DNA of 64,000 bases, taken from contig CAZVNS010000005.1 in NCBI GenBank assembly GCA_964628905.1, positions 16,733-80,732 of the forward strand, in the 5' to 3' direction. Below, in pieces: positions 7,674-16,369 of this stretch (position 1 is the stretch's first letter; each line of letters opens with the position of its first letter). The translations under genes and the position numbers were made by a program. This DNA is from JAJPXC01 sp964628905. Lineage in GTDB: Bacteria > Bacteroidota > Bacteroidia > Bacteroidales > Muribaculaceae. Below the pieces are notes generated by a model, which did not search any database, was not told the origin of the DNA, and saw nothing but the letters and a program-made list of their open reading frames with translations.

Positions 7674-8378
7674 ATGGAAGAACGTATGCGTATTTTACTA
7701 TGCGAAGATGATGAGAATCTTGGCATGTTGCTGCGGGAATATTTCCAGGCCAAAGGCTTCAACGCCGACTTGTTCGCCGATGGCGAGAGCGGTTATAAAG
7801 CGTTCCTCAAAGGCAAATACGATATCTGCGTGCTCGACGTGATGATGCCTAAGAAGGACGGTTTTGTCCTTGCTCAGGAAATCCGTACCGTGAATTCCGA
7901 AGTGCCTATCATCTTCCTGACCGCCAAGTCGCTCAAGGAGGACATCCTCGAAGGATTTAAGATTGGCGCCGACGACTATATCACCAAGCCCTTCTCGATG
8001 GAGGAGCTGGTATTCCGTATCGAAGCCATCTTGCGCCGCGTCAAGGGCAAGAAGGGCAAAGAGATCACGATGTACAAGATTGGCAAGTTCACCTTCGACA
8101 CCCAGAAGCAGGTGCTGATGATTGACGACAAGGTGACCAAATTGACCACCAAGGAGTCAGAGCTGCTGTCGCTGCTGTGCGCCCACGTCAACGAGATACT
8201 GGAGCGCAACTTCGCCCTCAGGACGATATGGATTGACGATAACTACTTCAACGCACGTTCGATGGACGTCTACATCACCAAGCTGCGCAAGCACCTTAAG
8301 GACGACCCCTCAATCGAAATCATCAACATCCACGGCAAGGGCTACAAGCTCATCGCCCCCGAAGTGGAGTCGCAGTAA
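7674..8378 (+). CDS. rprY: OmpR-family response regulator RprY-like
   Basis: This 234-residue protein is the partner of the preceding kinase. The receiver domain has the acidic pair ED at residues 11-12, phosphoacceptor Asp55 in VLDVMMPKKDG, and TKPF near residue 104. The C-terminal winged-helix domain shows the typical TTKESELLSLL and RSMDVYITKLRKHL segments, ending in IHGKGYKL. The sequence is very close to Bacteroides RprY as I remember it, a regulator linked to envelope and oxidative stress and to sodium transport in related species. A hairpin terminator follows. Confidence 0.9.
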   Translation: MEERMRILLCEDDENLGMLLREYFQAKGFNADLFADGESGYKAFLKGKYDICVLDVMMPKKDGFVLAQEIRTVNSEVPIIFLTAKSLKEDILEGFKIGADDYITKPFSMEELVFRIEAILRRVKGKKGKEITMYKIGKFTFDTQKQVLMIDDKVTKLTTKESELLSLLCAHVNEILERNFALRTIWIDDNYFNARSMDVYITKLRKHLKDDPSIEIINIHGKGYKLIAPEVESQ

Positions 8379-8401
8379 GCCACTGATCCGACAAACTAAT
8401 G

Positions 8402-8441
8402 GAGCGCCCGCAGCCGTCATGGCCGCAGGCGCTCTCCTTTT
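8402..8441 (+). terminator. Terminator of rprXY
   Basis: GAGCGCC (8402-8408) pairs with GGCGCTC (8428-8434) and is followed by TCCTTTTAT. Confidence 0.65.
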
Positions 8442-8539
8442 ATGGTGAGCTGACCCCGCGGCGGAACCGCGGGCACGGTGGCCCTCCGCCTCTTGCTGCC
8501 GAGGTGCGGCCTTGTTGGCCATTTTTATGATACCGGGGG

Positions 8540-8570
8540 TTGGAAATGCGGGGGAAATGGAGTAAATTTG
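8540..8570 (+). promoter_or_regulatory. Promoter for holB
   Basis: TTG at 8540-8542, a 20-nt spacer, then TAAATTTG at 8563-8570, 22 nt before the ATG. Confidence 0.65.
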
Positions 8571-8592
8571 TTGGCATAAACCAATCGGACTA

Positions 8593-9714
8593 ATGAAATT
8601 CAGCGATATACCCGGGAATGAGTCAGTCAAGGAGCGGCTGCGGGCGATGGTCGACAGCGACCGTCTGCCCCACGCCTTGCTGCTCCAAGGCCCCGCCGGC
8701 GTAGGGAAGATGATGCTTGCCCGCGCCCTTGCCCAATACATACATTGCGAAAACCCCCTCAACGGCGACTCCTGCGGCCACTGCGCATCGTGCCTTCAGC
8801 ATCAGTCGTTCAACCACATCGACACCATCTACTCCTACCCCGTGATCAAGATAAAGACCGACGGCACGGTGTCCGACGACTTCAGAAAGGAGTGGCAGCA
8901 GATGCTCGCGGAGTCACCCTATATGGACTTCGCGCAGTGGCAGAAGCTGCTGGGCAAACCCGACGGTCAGCCCGTGATCTATGTGTCAGAGAGCAACAAC
9001 CTGATGCGCAAACTCAACTTCACTGCCCACAATTCACGGTATAAGGTGGCGATAGTGTGGCTCCCGGAGCGGTTGCAGGAGGAAGCTGCCAACAAGCTGC
9101 TGAAGCTCATCGAGGAGCCGTTTGAGGATACGCGCATCGTGATGGTGACCAACGATGCCGACAAGATACTCCCCACGATTTACTCACGCCTGCAGCGCAT
9201 CGAGGTAAAGCGTCTCCCCGACGAGCTGCTCGCCCGCCTGCTCGTGAGCGACCACGGCCTGGGCCAAGCCGACGCAATGGCCGTGGCCCATATAGCCAAC
9301 GGCTCGATGCTCGAAGCCCGGCGGCAGATAGCGCTGACGTCGACACAGTCGGCCCAACTCGAATACTTCAAGCAGATGATGCGCCTGGCCTACGCCCGCA
9401 ACGTCAAGGGGATGAAGGACTGGGCAGCAGAGGTGGCCGAACTCAAGCGAGAGGGCGTGCTGCAATTCCTGCGCTACTGCCTGCGCCTGGTGCGCGAGAA
9501 CTTCATCTACAACCTGCGTATGCCCGCAATCACCTACCTCAACCGCCATGAGGCCGAGTTCAGCCAGCGGTTTGCACGCTTCATCAACGAGCGCAACGTA
9601 GAGGAGATTGTCCGACAGCTGGAGAGCGCCCTGACCGATGTGGCCGGCAACGCCAACCCCAAGATAGTGCTCTTCGACTTGGCAGTCAGAATGATAATAC
9701 AAATCAAGCAATAA
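8593..9714 (+). CDS. holB: DNA polymerase III delta' subunit
   Basis: This 373-residue AAA+ protein is the delta' member of the clamp loader that places the beta sliding clamp on DNA. It begins FSDIPGNESVKERL, has a P-loop LLQGPAGVGK (residues 31-40), and a zinc-binding cysteine group after it (CENP, CGHCASC). The sensor segment ANKLLKLIEEP follows near residue 165. The C-terminal helical region (from about residue 230) fits oligomerization. It has its own promoter; the next gene begins about 84 bp downstream behind a repeat-type leader. Confidence 0.9.
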   Translation: MKFSDIPGNESVKERLRAMVDSDRLPHALLLQGPAGVGKMMLARALAQYIHCENPLNGDSCGHCASCLQHQSFNHIDTIYSYPVIKIKTDGTVSDDFRKEWQQMLAESPYMDFAQWQKLLGKPDGQPVIYVSESNNLMRKLNFTAHNSRYKVAIVWLPERLQEEAANKLLKLIEEPFEDTRIVMVTNDADKILPTIYSRLQRIEVKRLPDELLARLLVSDHGLGQADAMAVAHIANGSMLEARRQIALTSTQSAQLEYFKQMMRLAYARNVKGMKDWAAEVAELKREGVLQFLRYCLRLVRENFIYNLRMPAITYLNRHEAEFSQRFARFINERNVEEIVRQLESALTDVAGNANPKIVLFDLAVRMIIQIKQ

Positions 9715-9736
9715 CCCCACCACTCAACTCTAACGC

Positions 9737-9797
9737 GGACGCACCGGGGTGCGACCCTACCCGTTAACGACCGTAAAGTCACTAAAGTCACTGAAAT
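9737..9797 (+). repeat. GGACGCACC element followed by 9-bp units
   Basis: GGACGCACCGGGGTGCGACC (9737-9756) is palindromic and runs through CTACCCGTTAACGA into 9-bp units (CCGTAAAGT, CACTAAAGT, CACTGAAAT) that end at the ATG at 9798. Parts of the same composite recur at 14777, 28429, 45336 and 47529. Confidence 0.75.
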
Positions 9798-12734
9798 ATG
9801 GAAGCCTTCCTCCAGCAGATAGCCCGCGCTTACGCCGCAAACGAAGCCGACGCGCTCTACGACCACTGCTTCGTGTTCCCCAACAAGCGCAGCGGCCGAT
9901 TTTTCGCCAACTACCTCCGCCAATACTCCGAGGCCGCCTCACTGCAGCCCCAGCTCACCACAATCAACGACCTGGTGATGGATATCACCCAGCAGGTGGA
10001 GGCCTCTCGACTTGATTTGCTCTTCACCCTCTACAACGTCTACTGCGAGGTGATGGCCGAGCGGGGACACGCCGACTATATCATGGAGTTTGACCGCTTC
10101 CAATATTGGGGCGACGTGATCATCAACGACTTCAACGATGTCGACCGCTATCTCGTAGACCCCGCCCAGCTCTTCCGCAATATCAAGGACCTCAAAGACC
10201 TGCAGTCAAACTATCTTACCGACGAGCAGATAGCCGTGATTTGCGAATATTGGGGCGACGTGTCCATACAGCGCGGCGACGTCGACGACTTCTGGCAGCA
10301 TATCTCCAAGGGTGGCGGCAACCCCGTGTCGGAGCGCTTCCTGCGCCTGTGGCACATCATGTACGACCTGTATCTGCGCTTCAATGATCGCCTAAGCCAG
10401 CTGGGGCTGACTTATAACGGCCACGCCTACCGTGAGATGGTACAGCGGTTGAAGGAGATGGACAATGACGAATTCCGCTACAGGCGCTACATATTCGTGG
10501 GCTTCAACGTGCTGTCGACCTCGGAGATACGCATGTTTGAGATACTCCAACGGCGCGGCCTTGCCGACTTCTATTGGGACTACGCCTCGCCCGCCTTCAA
10601 CAACCGGTCGAACAAGGCCACACGGTTTCTCAGCCAGTACGTGAAGCGCTTCAGATCGCTCTATCCCGTGGCCGATGAGCCCATCAAGCACTTCGGCGAG
10701 ATAGTGATTGAGAGTATCCCGTCGAATGTCGGACAAGTCAAGCGCATAGGCGCCATCCTCGCGCAGTTGCACAAGGAAAGCCGCGCCAACAACGACGATA
10801 TGCAGATGCGCACAGCGGTGGTGCTCCCCGACACGCAACTGCTCGTGCCGATGCTTCACTCCGTCCCCGGCGAGTATCGGGACATCAATGTGACAATGGG
10901 TTTCCCGCTGCGCCATACACCTGTAGCCGCCCTGATGTACAATATAGTGCTGATGCAGTCAAAGGCACGCAACCTGCACGGCAGCCGCTCGTACTACTTC
11001 GAGCATGTGTTTGCCGTGCTGTCGCACCCGCTTTTGAGGTCGATAGCGGGCGCCACGTGCCAGGCCATGGTCGACGAGATCAACGCGCGACATCTGTACA
11101 ATGTAAGCTCCGATGAGGCTGTGCGTCTTTGGCCTGAGTTGGCTTGCGTGTTCGCCCCGGTGTATGATCCCCACAACCCCGACCAGGTGTTTGACTACAC
11201 CGACCGGCTGTGCACTTGGATGCTTGAGCAGCTGACCCTGCTGAAGGCCGGAGAGGTCGAACTTGGATTTGTGAAGCACTACCGCGCGGGTGTGGATAAG
11301 CTGCGTCACCTCAGCGCACTATATGGCGTGGAGATGTCGGAGAAAACCTTCTTCCAGCTGCTTGACCGCACACTTGCCGGGGAGAACATCAACTTCAAAG
11401 GAGAGCCCTTGAAGGGCTTGCAGGTGATGGGAGTGCTCGAGACTCGCGCCCTCGACTTCGACACCGTCATCATGCCGTCGATGAATGAGCGCGTATTCCC
11501 CAGCCGCCACTTCGCTCCCACGTTCATCCCCAACAACCTGCGCCGGGCTTACGGAATGGCCACAATCGAATTCCAGGAGAGCATCTTCGCCTACTACTTC
11601 TACCGCCTGATATCGAGAGCCAAGCGGGTGTTCCTGCTGTACGACTCGCGCACGTCGGGCATCAAGAGCGGTGAGATGTCGCGCTACCTGTACCAGCTCC
11701 GCCATCTGTATCCCGAGGAGAATATCAAGACGTTCACCCGCTCCTACAAGGCCATGTCGTTCGAGCCCCGCAGGATTTCAATCAACAAGTCGGAGGCCGA
11801 CATGAAAGCCCTGAGCGTATACCTCGACCCAAATTCGGGGCGATACCTCTCACCCTCAGCTATCGACAAGTATGTGAAATGCCCGCTGGAGTTTTACCTC
11901 GAATACATTAAGAACTATAGGGTCGACAACGAGTTGACCGACTACATGGACGAGGGCACATACGGCACCGTACTCCATGATGTGGCCCAACGACTCTATG
12001 AAGCTCAGGTGCCCGAAGGCGCTGACGAGGCAGAGATTACCGAGCGGGTGCTTGACGACATGATAAAGAACAAGACCGCCATTGAGCGCGAAGTGACACG
12101 CTCAATCAACGACAACTATCTCAAGCGCGGCAAAGACTGCTACGACAAGCTCATCGGCGAGGACAAAATCCTGGGGCAGATGATGGTGCAGATTTTACAA
12201 AATATGTTTGAGCGTGAGAAGGCTCTCGCCCCCTTCACCTTCGTAAGCGCCGAGGGGTCATACCCCTGCCATCTGCCTCTTGCCCCGGGCTTGACCATCA
12301 ATCTCAAGGGCAAAATCGACCGCGTCGACCGCCTCCCCGACGGCACCATCCGTGTCCTCGACTACAAGACCGGTAGCGATATCATCTCCATCAACTCGAT
12401 GAAAGAGATGTTCGAGACCGGAAACGAAAAGCACCAGAAGTGTTTCCTCCAGGTATTCCTCTACGGCCATGCATATGCCCTGCATAAGCAATACACAGGC
12501 AAAATCCAGCCAATGGTCTACCTCGTAACCGGAATGGGCAAGAAGGCCATTGAGAATATGAAGATTGCAAAAGAGCCCGTGCTTAACATATATGATTATG
12601 ACGACGAGTTCATCGAAGGGCTCACTCAAAGGATGAAGGAGCTGTTCGACCCCAACAAGCCATTCGAGTCAACCACCAACGAAAAAGCCTGCCGCTACTG
12701 CAAATTCACCACCATCTGCGACCGCGAGTCATGA
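9798..12734 (+). CDS. AddB-like PD-(D/E)XK nuclease/helicase-fold protein
   Basis: This 978-residue protein resembles the B subunit of AddAB recombination nucleases, which process double-strand breaks. The N-terminal half is a degenerate helicase-like fold beginning CFVFPNKRSG; no clean Walker A is visible. The C-terminal quarter is a PD-(D/E)XK nuclease: GTVLHDVA (His), GKIDRVDRL and VLDYKTG give the catalytic H, D and D-x-K set. Four cysteines expected for an AddB-type iron-sulfur staple are present: one in YVKCPLEFY and the C-terminal CRYCKFTTIC (C-x2-C-x5-C). The AddA helicase partner is not in this window. It overlaps hemW by 4 bp (ATGA). Confidence 0.82.
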   Translation: MEAFLQQIARAYAANEADALYDHCFVFPNKRSGRFFANYLRQYSEAASLQPQLTTINDLVMDITQQVEASRLDLLFTLYNVYCEVMAERGHADYIMEFDRFQYWGDVIINDFNDVDRYLVDPAQLFRNIKDLKDLQSNYLTDEQIAVICEYWGDVSIQRGDVDDFWQHISKGGGNPVSERFLRLWHIMYDLYLRFNDRLSQLGLTYNGHAYREMVQRLKEMDNDEFRYRRYIFVGFNVLSTSEIRMFEILQRRGLADFYWDYASPAFNNRSNKATRFLSQYVKRFRSLYPVADEPIKHFGEIVIESIPSNVGQVKRIGAILAQLHKESRANNDDMQMRTAVVLPDTQLLVPMLHSVPGEYRDINVTMGFPLRHTPVAALMYNIVLMQSKARNLHGSRSYYFEHVFAVLSHPLLRSIAGATCQAMVDEINARHLYNVSSDEAVRLWPELACVFAPVYDPHNPDQVFDYTDRLCTWMLEQLTLLKAGEVELGFVKHYRAGVDKLRHLSALYGVEMSEKTFFQLLDRTLAGENINFKGEPLKGLQVMGVLETRALDFDTVIMPSMNERVFPSRHFAPTFIPNNLRRAYGMATIEFQESIFAYYFYRLISRAKRVFLLYDSRTSGIKSGEMSRYLYQLRHLYPEENIKTFTRSYKAMSFEPRRISINKSEADMKALSVYLDPNSGRYLSPSAIDKYVKCPLEFYLEYIKNYRVDNELTDYMDEGTYGTVLHDVAQRLYEAQVPEGADEAEITERVLDDMIKNKTAIEREVTRSINDNYLKRGKDCYDKLIGEDKILGQMMVQILQNMFEREKALAPFTFVSAEGSYPCHLPLAPGLTINLKGKIDRVDRLPDGTIRVLDYKTGSDIISINSMKEMFETGNEKHQKCFLQVFLYGHAYALHKQYTGKIQPMVYLVTGMGKKAIENMKIAKEPVLNIYDYDDEFIEGLTQRMKELFDPNKPFESTTNEKACRYCKFTTICDRES

Positions 12735-13840
12735 CCGGGCTATACGTCCACATACCTTATTGCCACGCCAAATGCGCCTACTGCGACTTCTACTCCACCC
12801 CAAAGCGTCAGAGCGCTGATGCGTTGATTGATGCCCTATGCCGTGAGTGGGACTTGCGCCAATCGGAGCTGCCACAGCGGCCATCCACACTATATCTCGG
12901 AGGTGGCACACCCTCAATCCTCACCATCGGGCAGCTGACCCGCTTGGCAGGGCATGTAGGCATGGGGGAGTGGGTTGAGGCTACGATTGAGTGCAATCCC
13001 GAGGATGTCACTCCACAGTGGATTGCCGGCATTAAGGCCTCAGGCTTCAACCGTGTGAGCATGGGTGTGCAGTCGCTCGACGACGCACAGCTGCGGCTGA
13101 TAGGTCGCCGCCACTCAGCCGCCAAGGCCGTCGAGAGCGCCCGTATGTTGATGGAGTCAGGCTTGAAGGTAAGCCTCGACCTGATATATGGCCTGCCGAC
13201 GCAGACTGTAGAGTCGTGGAACAAGTCGCTCGACGGCGTGCTATCGCTCCACCCTCACCATCTGTCGGCCTATCTGCTGAGCTACGAGCAGGGCACTCGC
13301 CTGTGGGCCATGTTGCAGGTCGGCAAGGTTGAGGAAGCGTCGGATGAGTTGGCCAGCGAGATGTACGCGCTCCTTTGCCAGCGCATGCTCGACCATGGCT
13401 ATCAGCATTATGAGGTGTCGAACTTCGCCACCGACGGCAATCGTGCGGTGCACAACTCCAACTATTGGAACGGCTCGCCATACCTCGGGCTGGGCCCTGG
13501 AGCGCACTCCTACGACGGCTCGGTGCGCCGATTCAACCCCTCATCCATCGCACACTACCTCGATGCGCTATCGTCGGGTAGGGTAGCGTGTGAGATTGAC
13601 GTGGAAACCCGCCTCGACCGCTTCAACGACATGATAATCACCCGACTGCGCACACCTGACGGAATTTCTCTGAGCGAGGTCCGTTCATCCTGGGGCGACG
13701 AGTTGGTTGGAGAGATGATGATGCAAGCGCGGCCACACATCGAGGCCGGAACGTTGGCCCGCGATGGTGACCGCCTATATATCCCCGAGCGGGAGTGGCT
13801 GAGGTCCGACGCCGTGATGCGCGACCTGATCAGGGTGTGA
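12731..13840 (+). CDS. hemW: Radical SAM heme chaperone HemW
   Basis: This 369-residue radical SAM protein has the cluster motif in HIPYCHAKCAYCDF (C-x3-C-x2-C), the SAM-binding LYLGGGTPS, and the NRVSMGVQS and LDLIYGLPTQT segments typical of HemW. HemW is related to the anaerobic coproporphyrinogen oxidase HemN but is thought to bind and transfer heme. The length (about 370, shorter than HemN at about 450) supports HemW. Its ATG overlaps the stop of the upstream nuclease, so the two are translationally coupled. Its stop abuts the stop of the convergent gene with no spacer. Confidence 0.9.
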   Translation: MTGLYVHIPYCHAKCAYCDFYSTPKRQSADALIDALCREWDLRQSELPQRPSTLYLGGGTPSILTIGQLTRLAGHVGMGEWVEATIECNPEDVTPQWIAGIKASGFNRVSMGVQSLDDAQLRLIGRRHSAAKAVESARMLMESGLKVSLDLIYGLPTQTVESWNKSLDGVLSLHPHHLSAYLLSYEQGTRLWAMLQVGKVEEASDELASEMYALLCQRMLDHGYQHYEVSNFATDGNRAVHNSNYWNGSPYLGLGPGAHSYDGSVRRFNPSSIAHYLDALSSGRVACEIDVETRLDRFNDMIITRLRTPDGISLSEVRSSWGDELVGEMMMQARPHIEAGTLARDGDRLYIPEREWLRSDAVMRDLIRV

Positions 13841-14692
13841 CTACGAGTTGCCGCGCACTATGATCTCGCAGTTGCCGGGCGCCTTGAGGTTCTCGTCGAT
13901 TATCACCTCTCCGATAGAGTCGGCCGCGACGCGCCCCGAGGTGGGGTTTTTCACGCTTACCACATGCCCCTCGATGTCGGCATCGACGGTGGAATACTCA
14001 AACAGCAGGTTGGCATCGTCGCCAAAGGTGCAGTCCTCAAGCACCAAGCCATCTACATAGCACAGCAATTGCTCGCCGGTGAGGTGGCAACGCACAAACT
14101 TGAGGTTCTTGCCGTACCACCCTAAGTACTCGCCATTTATCTCAGAGTCGTAGACCGTCACATTCTCAGCCTCCCAAAAAGCGTCCTTGGAGTTGATGAC
14201 AGCGTTGCGTATCTCCACGTTGCGGGCGTACTGGAACGAGTAGTTGCCGTCCTGACGGTAGCTCTGTATCTTCACATCGTGACAGTGCATCATCAGGTAG
14301 TCGCAATCCTTGATTGACACATCGCGGAGCTCAATCTCATCGCAGTCCCAGAAGGTCTCCTCACCCTTGGTGAACTGTGTGCGCTCCACCTTGATGCCGC
14401 GCATGCGTCGGAACAGCTTGGGTGCGTCGACCGTGCAGTCGGTCATCTCGCAGTCGCGCGAATACCACAGGCTTGAGCGGGCGCTCTCGGCGAAGTAGCA
14501 CTCGCTGATCTTGAAGCGGTCCACCTCCCAGAACACATACTTACCTTCAAATCGGCATTTATACGCCTCGATGTCACTCCCTTCCTTGATACTTGACTCG
14601 CCCGCGTGGATAGTCACGTTCTCGAGTCGGGCGTCGTGTAGAGCGTAAAGGGGACGCTCTCCACCAAATTCTTTATCCATGATTACTTGCAT
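13841..14692 (-). CDS. DUF3737 family beta-helix protein
   Basis: This 283-residue protein is built of short irregular repeats of about 20 residues (patterns such as FWEVDRFKISECYF and LWYSRDCEMTDCTV), which suggest a right-handed beta-helix. It begins DKEFGGERPLYALHDARLEN, as DUF3737 proteins do. No signal peptide is visible. Function is unknown. The last base of its stop codon touches the last base of the hemW stop. The region beyond its promoter carries the 9-bp TTAACGGCC array in the opposite orientation to the gene. Confidence 0.8.
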   Translation of the reverse strand: MQVIMDKEFGGERPLYALHDARLENVTIHAGESSIKEGSDIEAYKCRFEGKYVFWEVDRFKISECYFAESARSSLWYSRDCEMTDCTVDAPKLFRRMRGIKVERTQFTKGEETFWDCDEIELRDVSIKDCDYLMMHCHDVKIQSYRQDGNYSFQYARNVEIRNAVINSKDAFWEAENVTVYDSEINGEYLGWYGKNLKFVRCHLTGEQLLCYVDGLVLEDCTFGDDANLLFEYSTVDADIEGHVVSVKNPTSGRVAADSIGEVIIDENLKAPGNCEIIVRGNS

Positions 14693-14730
14693 GGTTATGA
14701 GGCGTTTTTATAGTAATAACAATTCTAACG

Positions 14731-14738
14731 CAAAATTA
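14731..14738 (-). promoter_or_regulatory. -7 box for the DUF3737 gene
   Basis: Read on the minus strand the box is TAATTTTG, about 40 nt before the ATG. No good -33 TTTG is seen, so the call rests on the -7 match and position. Confidence 0.5.
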
Positions 14739-14776
14739 GCAAAAAATCTCTGGAATTGTTGATTTTTTAAGTTGAA

Positions 14777-14830
14777 TGCGACCCTAAGGACCCTAAGGGC
14801 CTTAACGGCCCTAACGGCCTTAACGGTGTT
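14777..14830 (+). repeat. 9-bp CCTAAGGA/TTAACGGCC array
   Basis: TGCGACCCTAAGGACCC leads into about five 9-bp units of the TTAACGGCC family. It lies between two minus-strand genes, so here the array does not precede a gene in its own orientation. Confidence 0.8.
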
Positions 14831-14845
14831 AAGTCCGCTTTGGTG

Positions 14846-14882
14846 CTAAAAGAATAGGCCACGCCGGTGGGCGCAGCCTATT
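14846..14882 (-). terminator. Terminator of the OmpA-family gene
   Basis: AATAGGC (14853-14859) pairs with GCCTATT (14876-14882). On the minus strand the stem is followed by a CTTTTAGC run. Confidence 0.7.
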
Positions 14883-14904
14883 ATGGATATCTGTAGGGGA
14901 TAGA

Positions 14905-16113
14905 TTACTTAGCGATCTCCTCGATGGTAACGCAACGATCCAGGGGAGCGTACTTGATACCGAGGTCGAGACGGTTCTGGTCGCTGATGCCGGTCTGCAC
15001 CTGAGCGGCGGGAACGCCTTGCTTCTTGAGGTACTTCTCAACACCGTTCACACGGTTGTGACGCAGACGGTTGTTGATAGTAGCGTTGCCGGTGTAGTTG
15101 TCGGCCCAACCGGTGAGCTTGTACTCGGTGTCGGGGTGGTCTTTCATCACCTGAGCCACGGCGTCGAGGATGGCGGCGTCGGTGCGGTTGATCTTAGACA
15201 CGTTGATGGGGTAGTAGATGGTAGCGAGGGCATCCTTCTTCTGCTCGGGCATGGGGCGGTTGAGGCAGTCCTTGAGCTGCTGCTCGAGGTCGGCGATGCG
15301 AGCGTTGGCCTGTGCCAGGAGCTGACGGTAAGCGTCGCAGTTCTCGGGCTCGGGGCAAACGGGAATCACGGGGTGGTGCCATTCGCGGTCACGGAACAGG
15401 TAGGTCACACCCAGATAAGCCTGAGCGGCGTAGCCGGTCTTGTTGACGCCGTCGCCATACTCATTCTTGTGGTTGTCGAGGGCAGAGAAGCGGAGGTCGA
15501 GCGACAGCTGTACCTGCTTTGACACGTTGAATGAGTTGATGATGCCTGCGCGCCAGGTGAGGATACGGTCTTGAGAGTCTTTCCATCCCTTCGACTCCGT
15601 GCCTTCGTACTGCTTGGTGTATGTCCAGTAGGCGCCACCACCTACATAACCAATCAGGTTATATATACGGCCGGGGTGATAACCACATACGAGGTTGGTG
15701 AAGTTGCACATCACGTCGAACACGGGACCTACCTCTGAGAATACCTGCTTGTAGTATTTGCCGTCAACCAAAGGCTCGTCGGGGCGGGCGAAGTTGGGGA
15801 AGTCAGAGAGCGATTTGGTTTTCATCCAGTTGACACCCACACGGCCTCCCCAAGAGGGTGAGAACCATTTGCCGATGTACAAGCCGGCGGCGGGCTCGAA
15901 GCGGTCCATGAAGTCGCGCTTGCTGGCGTACTTGTTCATCATGATGTCGACACCACCTTCACCGGTGATAAACCAGTTGTCCTTAAAGGGGTTCAACAGA
16001 TAACCCTGAGTTGCATCCTCAACGTAGGTTACCTCCTGTGCGTTCTCTTGGGCCATAGCGGCGGGAGCCATGGCGAGGACACATGCAAAAGCTAATAAGG
16101 TAGACTTTTTCAT
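14905..16113 (-). CDS. OmpA-family outer membrane protein
   Basis: This 402-residue protein has a signal peptide (residues 1-21, ending AAMAQ), an N-terminal region of about 240 residues rich in alternating aromatic/polar strands that fits an outer-membrane beta-barrel, a short coiled segment (RIADLEQQLKDC), and a C-terminal OmpA-like peptidoglycan-binding domain (about 285-402, containing LTGWADNYTGNA and NNRLRHNRVNGV). It resembles the Porphyromonas Omp40/41 type, which anchors the outer membrane to the cell wall. It probably forms its own transcription unit, with a leader of about 100 nt and a terminator after it. Confidence 0.88.
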   Translation of the reverse strand: MKKSTLLAFACVLAMAPAAMAQENAQEVTYVEDATQGYLLNPFKDNWFITGEGGVDIMMNKYASKRDFMDRFEPAAGLYIGKWFSPSWGGRVGVNWMKTKSLSDFPNFARPDEPLVDGKYYKQVFSEVGPVFDVMCNFTNLVCGYHPGRIYNLIGYVGGGAYWTYTKQYEGTESKGWKDSQDRILTWRAGIINSFNVSKQVQLSLDLRFSALDNHKNEYGDGVNKTGYAAQAYLGVTYLFRDREWHHPVIPVCPEPENCDAYRQLLAQANARIADLEQQLKDCLNRPMPEQKKDALATIYYPINVSKINRTDAAILDAVAQVMKDHPDTEYKLTGWADNYTGNATINNRLRHNRVNGVEKYLKKQGVPAAQVQTGISDQNRLDLGIKYAPLDRCVTIEEIAK

Positions 16114-16211
16114 ATTAATTAATAGTTATTTAGTTATTTACGCATTCAATGTGCCTGAATCTACATCCAGGCTTCGGGCTTACGGCGATGGTAAGGCCAC
16201 ATATTTTCGCG

Positions 16212-16219
16212 CTAAGTTA
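16212..16219 (-). promoter_or_regulatory. Possible -7 box for the OmpA-family gene
   Basis: The minus-strand sequence TAACTTAG differs by one base from TAnnTTTG and would give a leader of about 100 nt. No convincing -33 box is seen. Confidence 0.3.
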
Positions 16220-16307
16220 CACATTTTTTATCATTAAACACCCCTTCTGTGCTAAAATGTGTCAAAACATGTGATTAAAAATTGCTTGATTTAACCATAA
16301 TTAACAA

Positions 16308-16345
16308 TCAAGGCCACGCTTTCGGTATCGAGAGCGCGGCCTTGA
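16308..16345 (-). terminator. Terminator of the large secreted SGNH-type gene
   Basis: TCAAGGCC (16308-16315) and GGCCTTGA (16338-16345) pair, with further pairing inside (CGCT/AGCG). On the minus strand the stem is followed by TTGTTAATTATG. The rest of the 16114-16369 gap is AT-rich and holds only the OmpA-gene leader. Confidence 0.7.
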
Positions 16346-16369
16346 GGATGAATAAGGGTGAGTGTTGAA

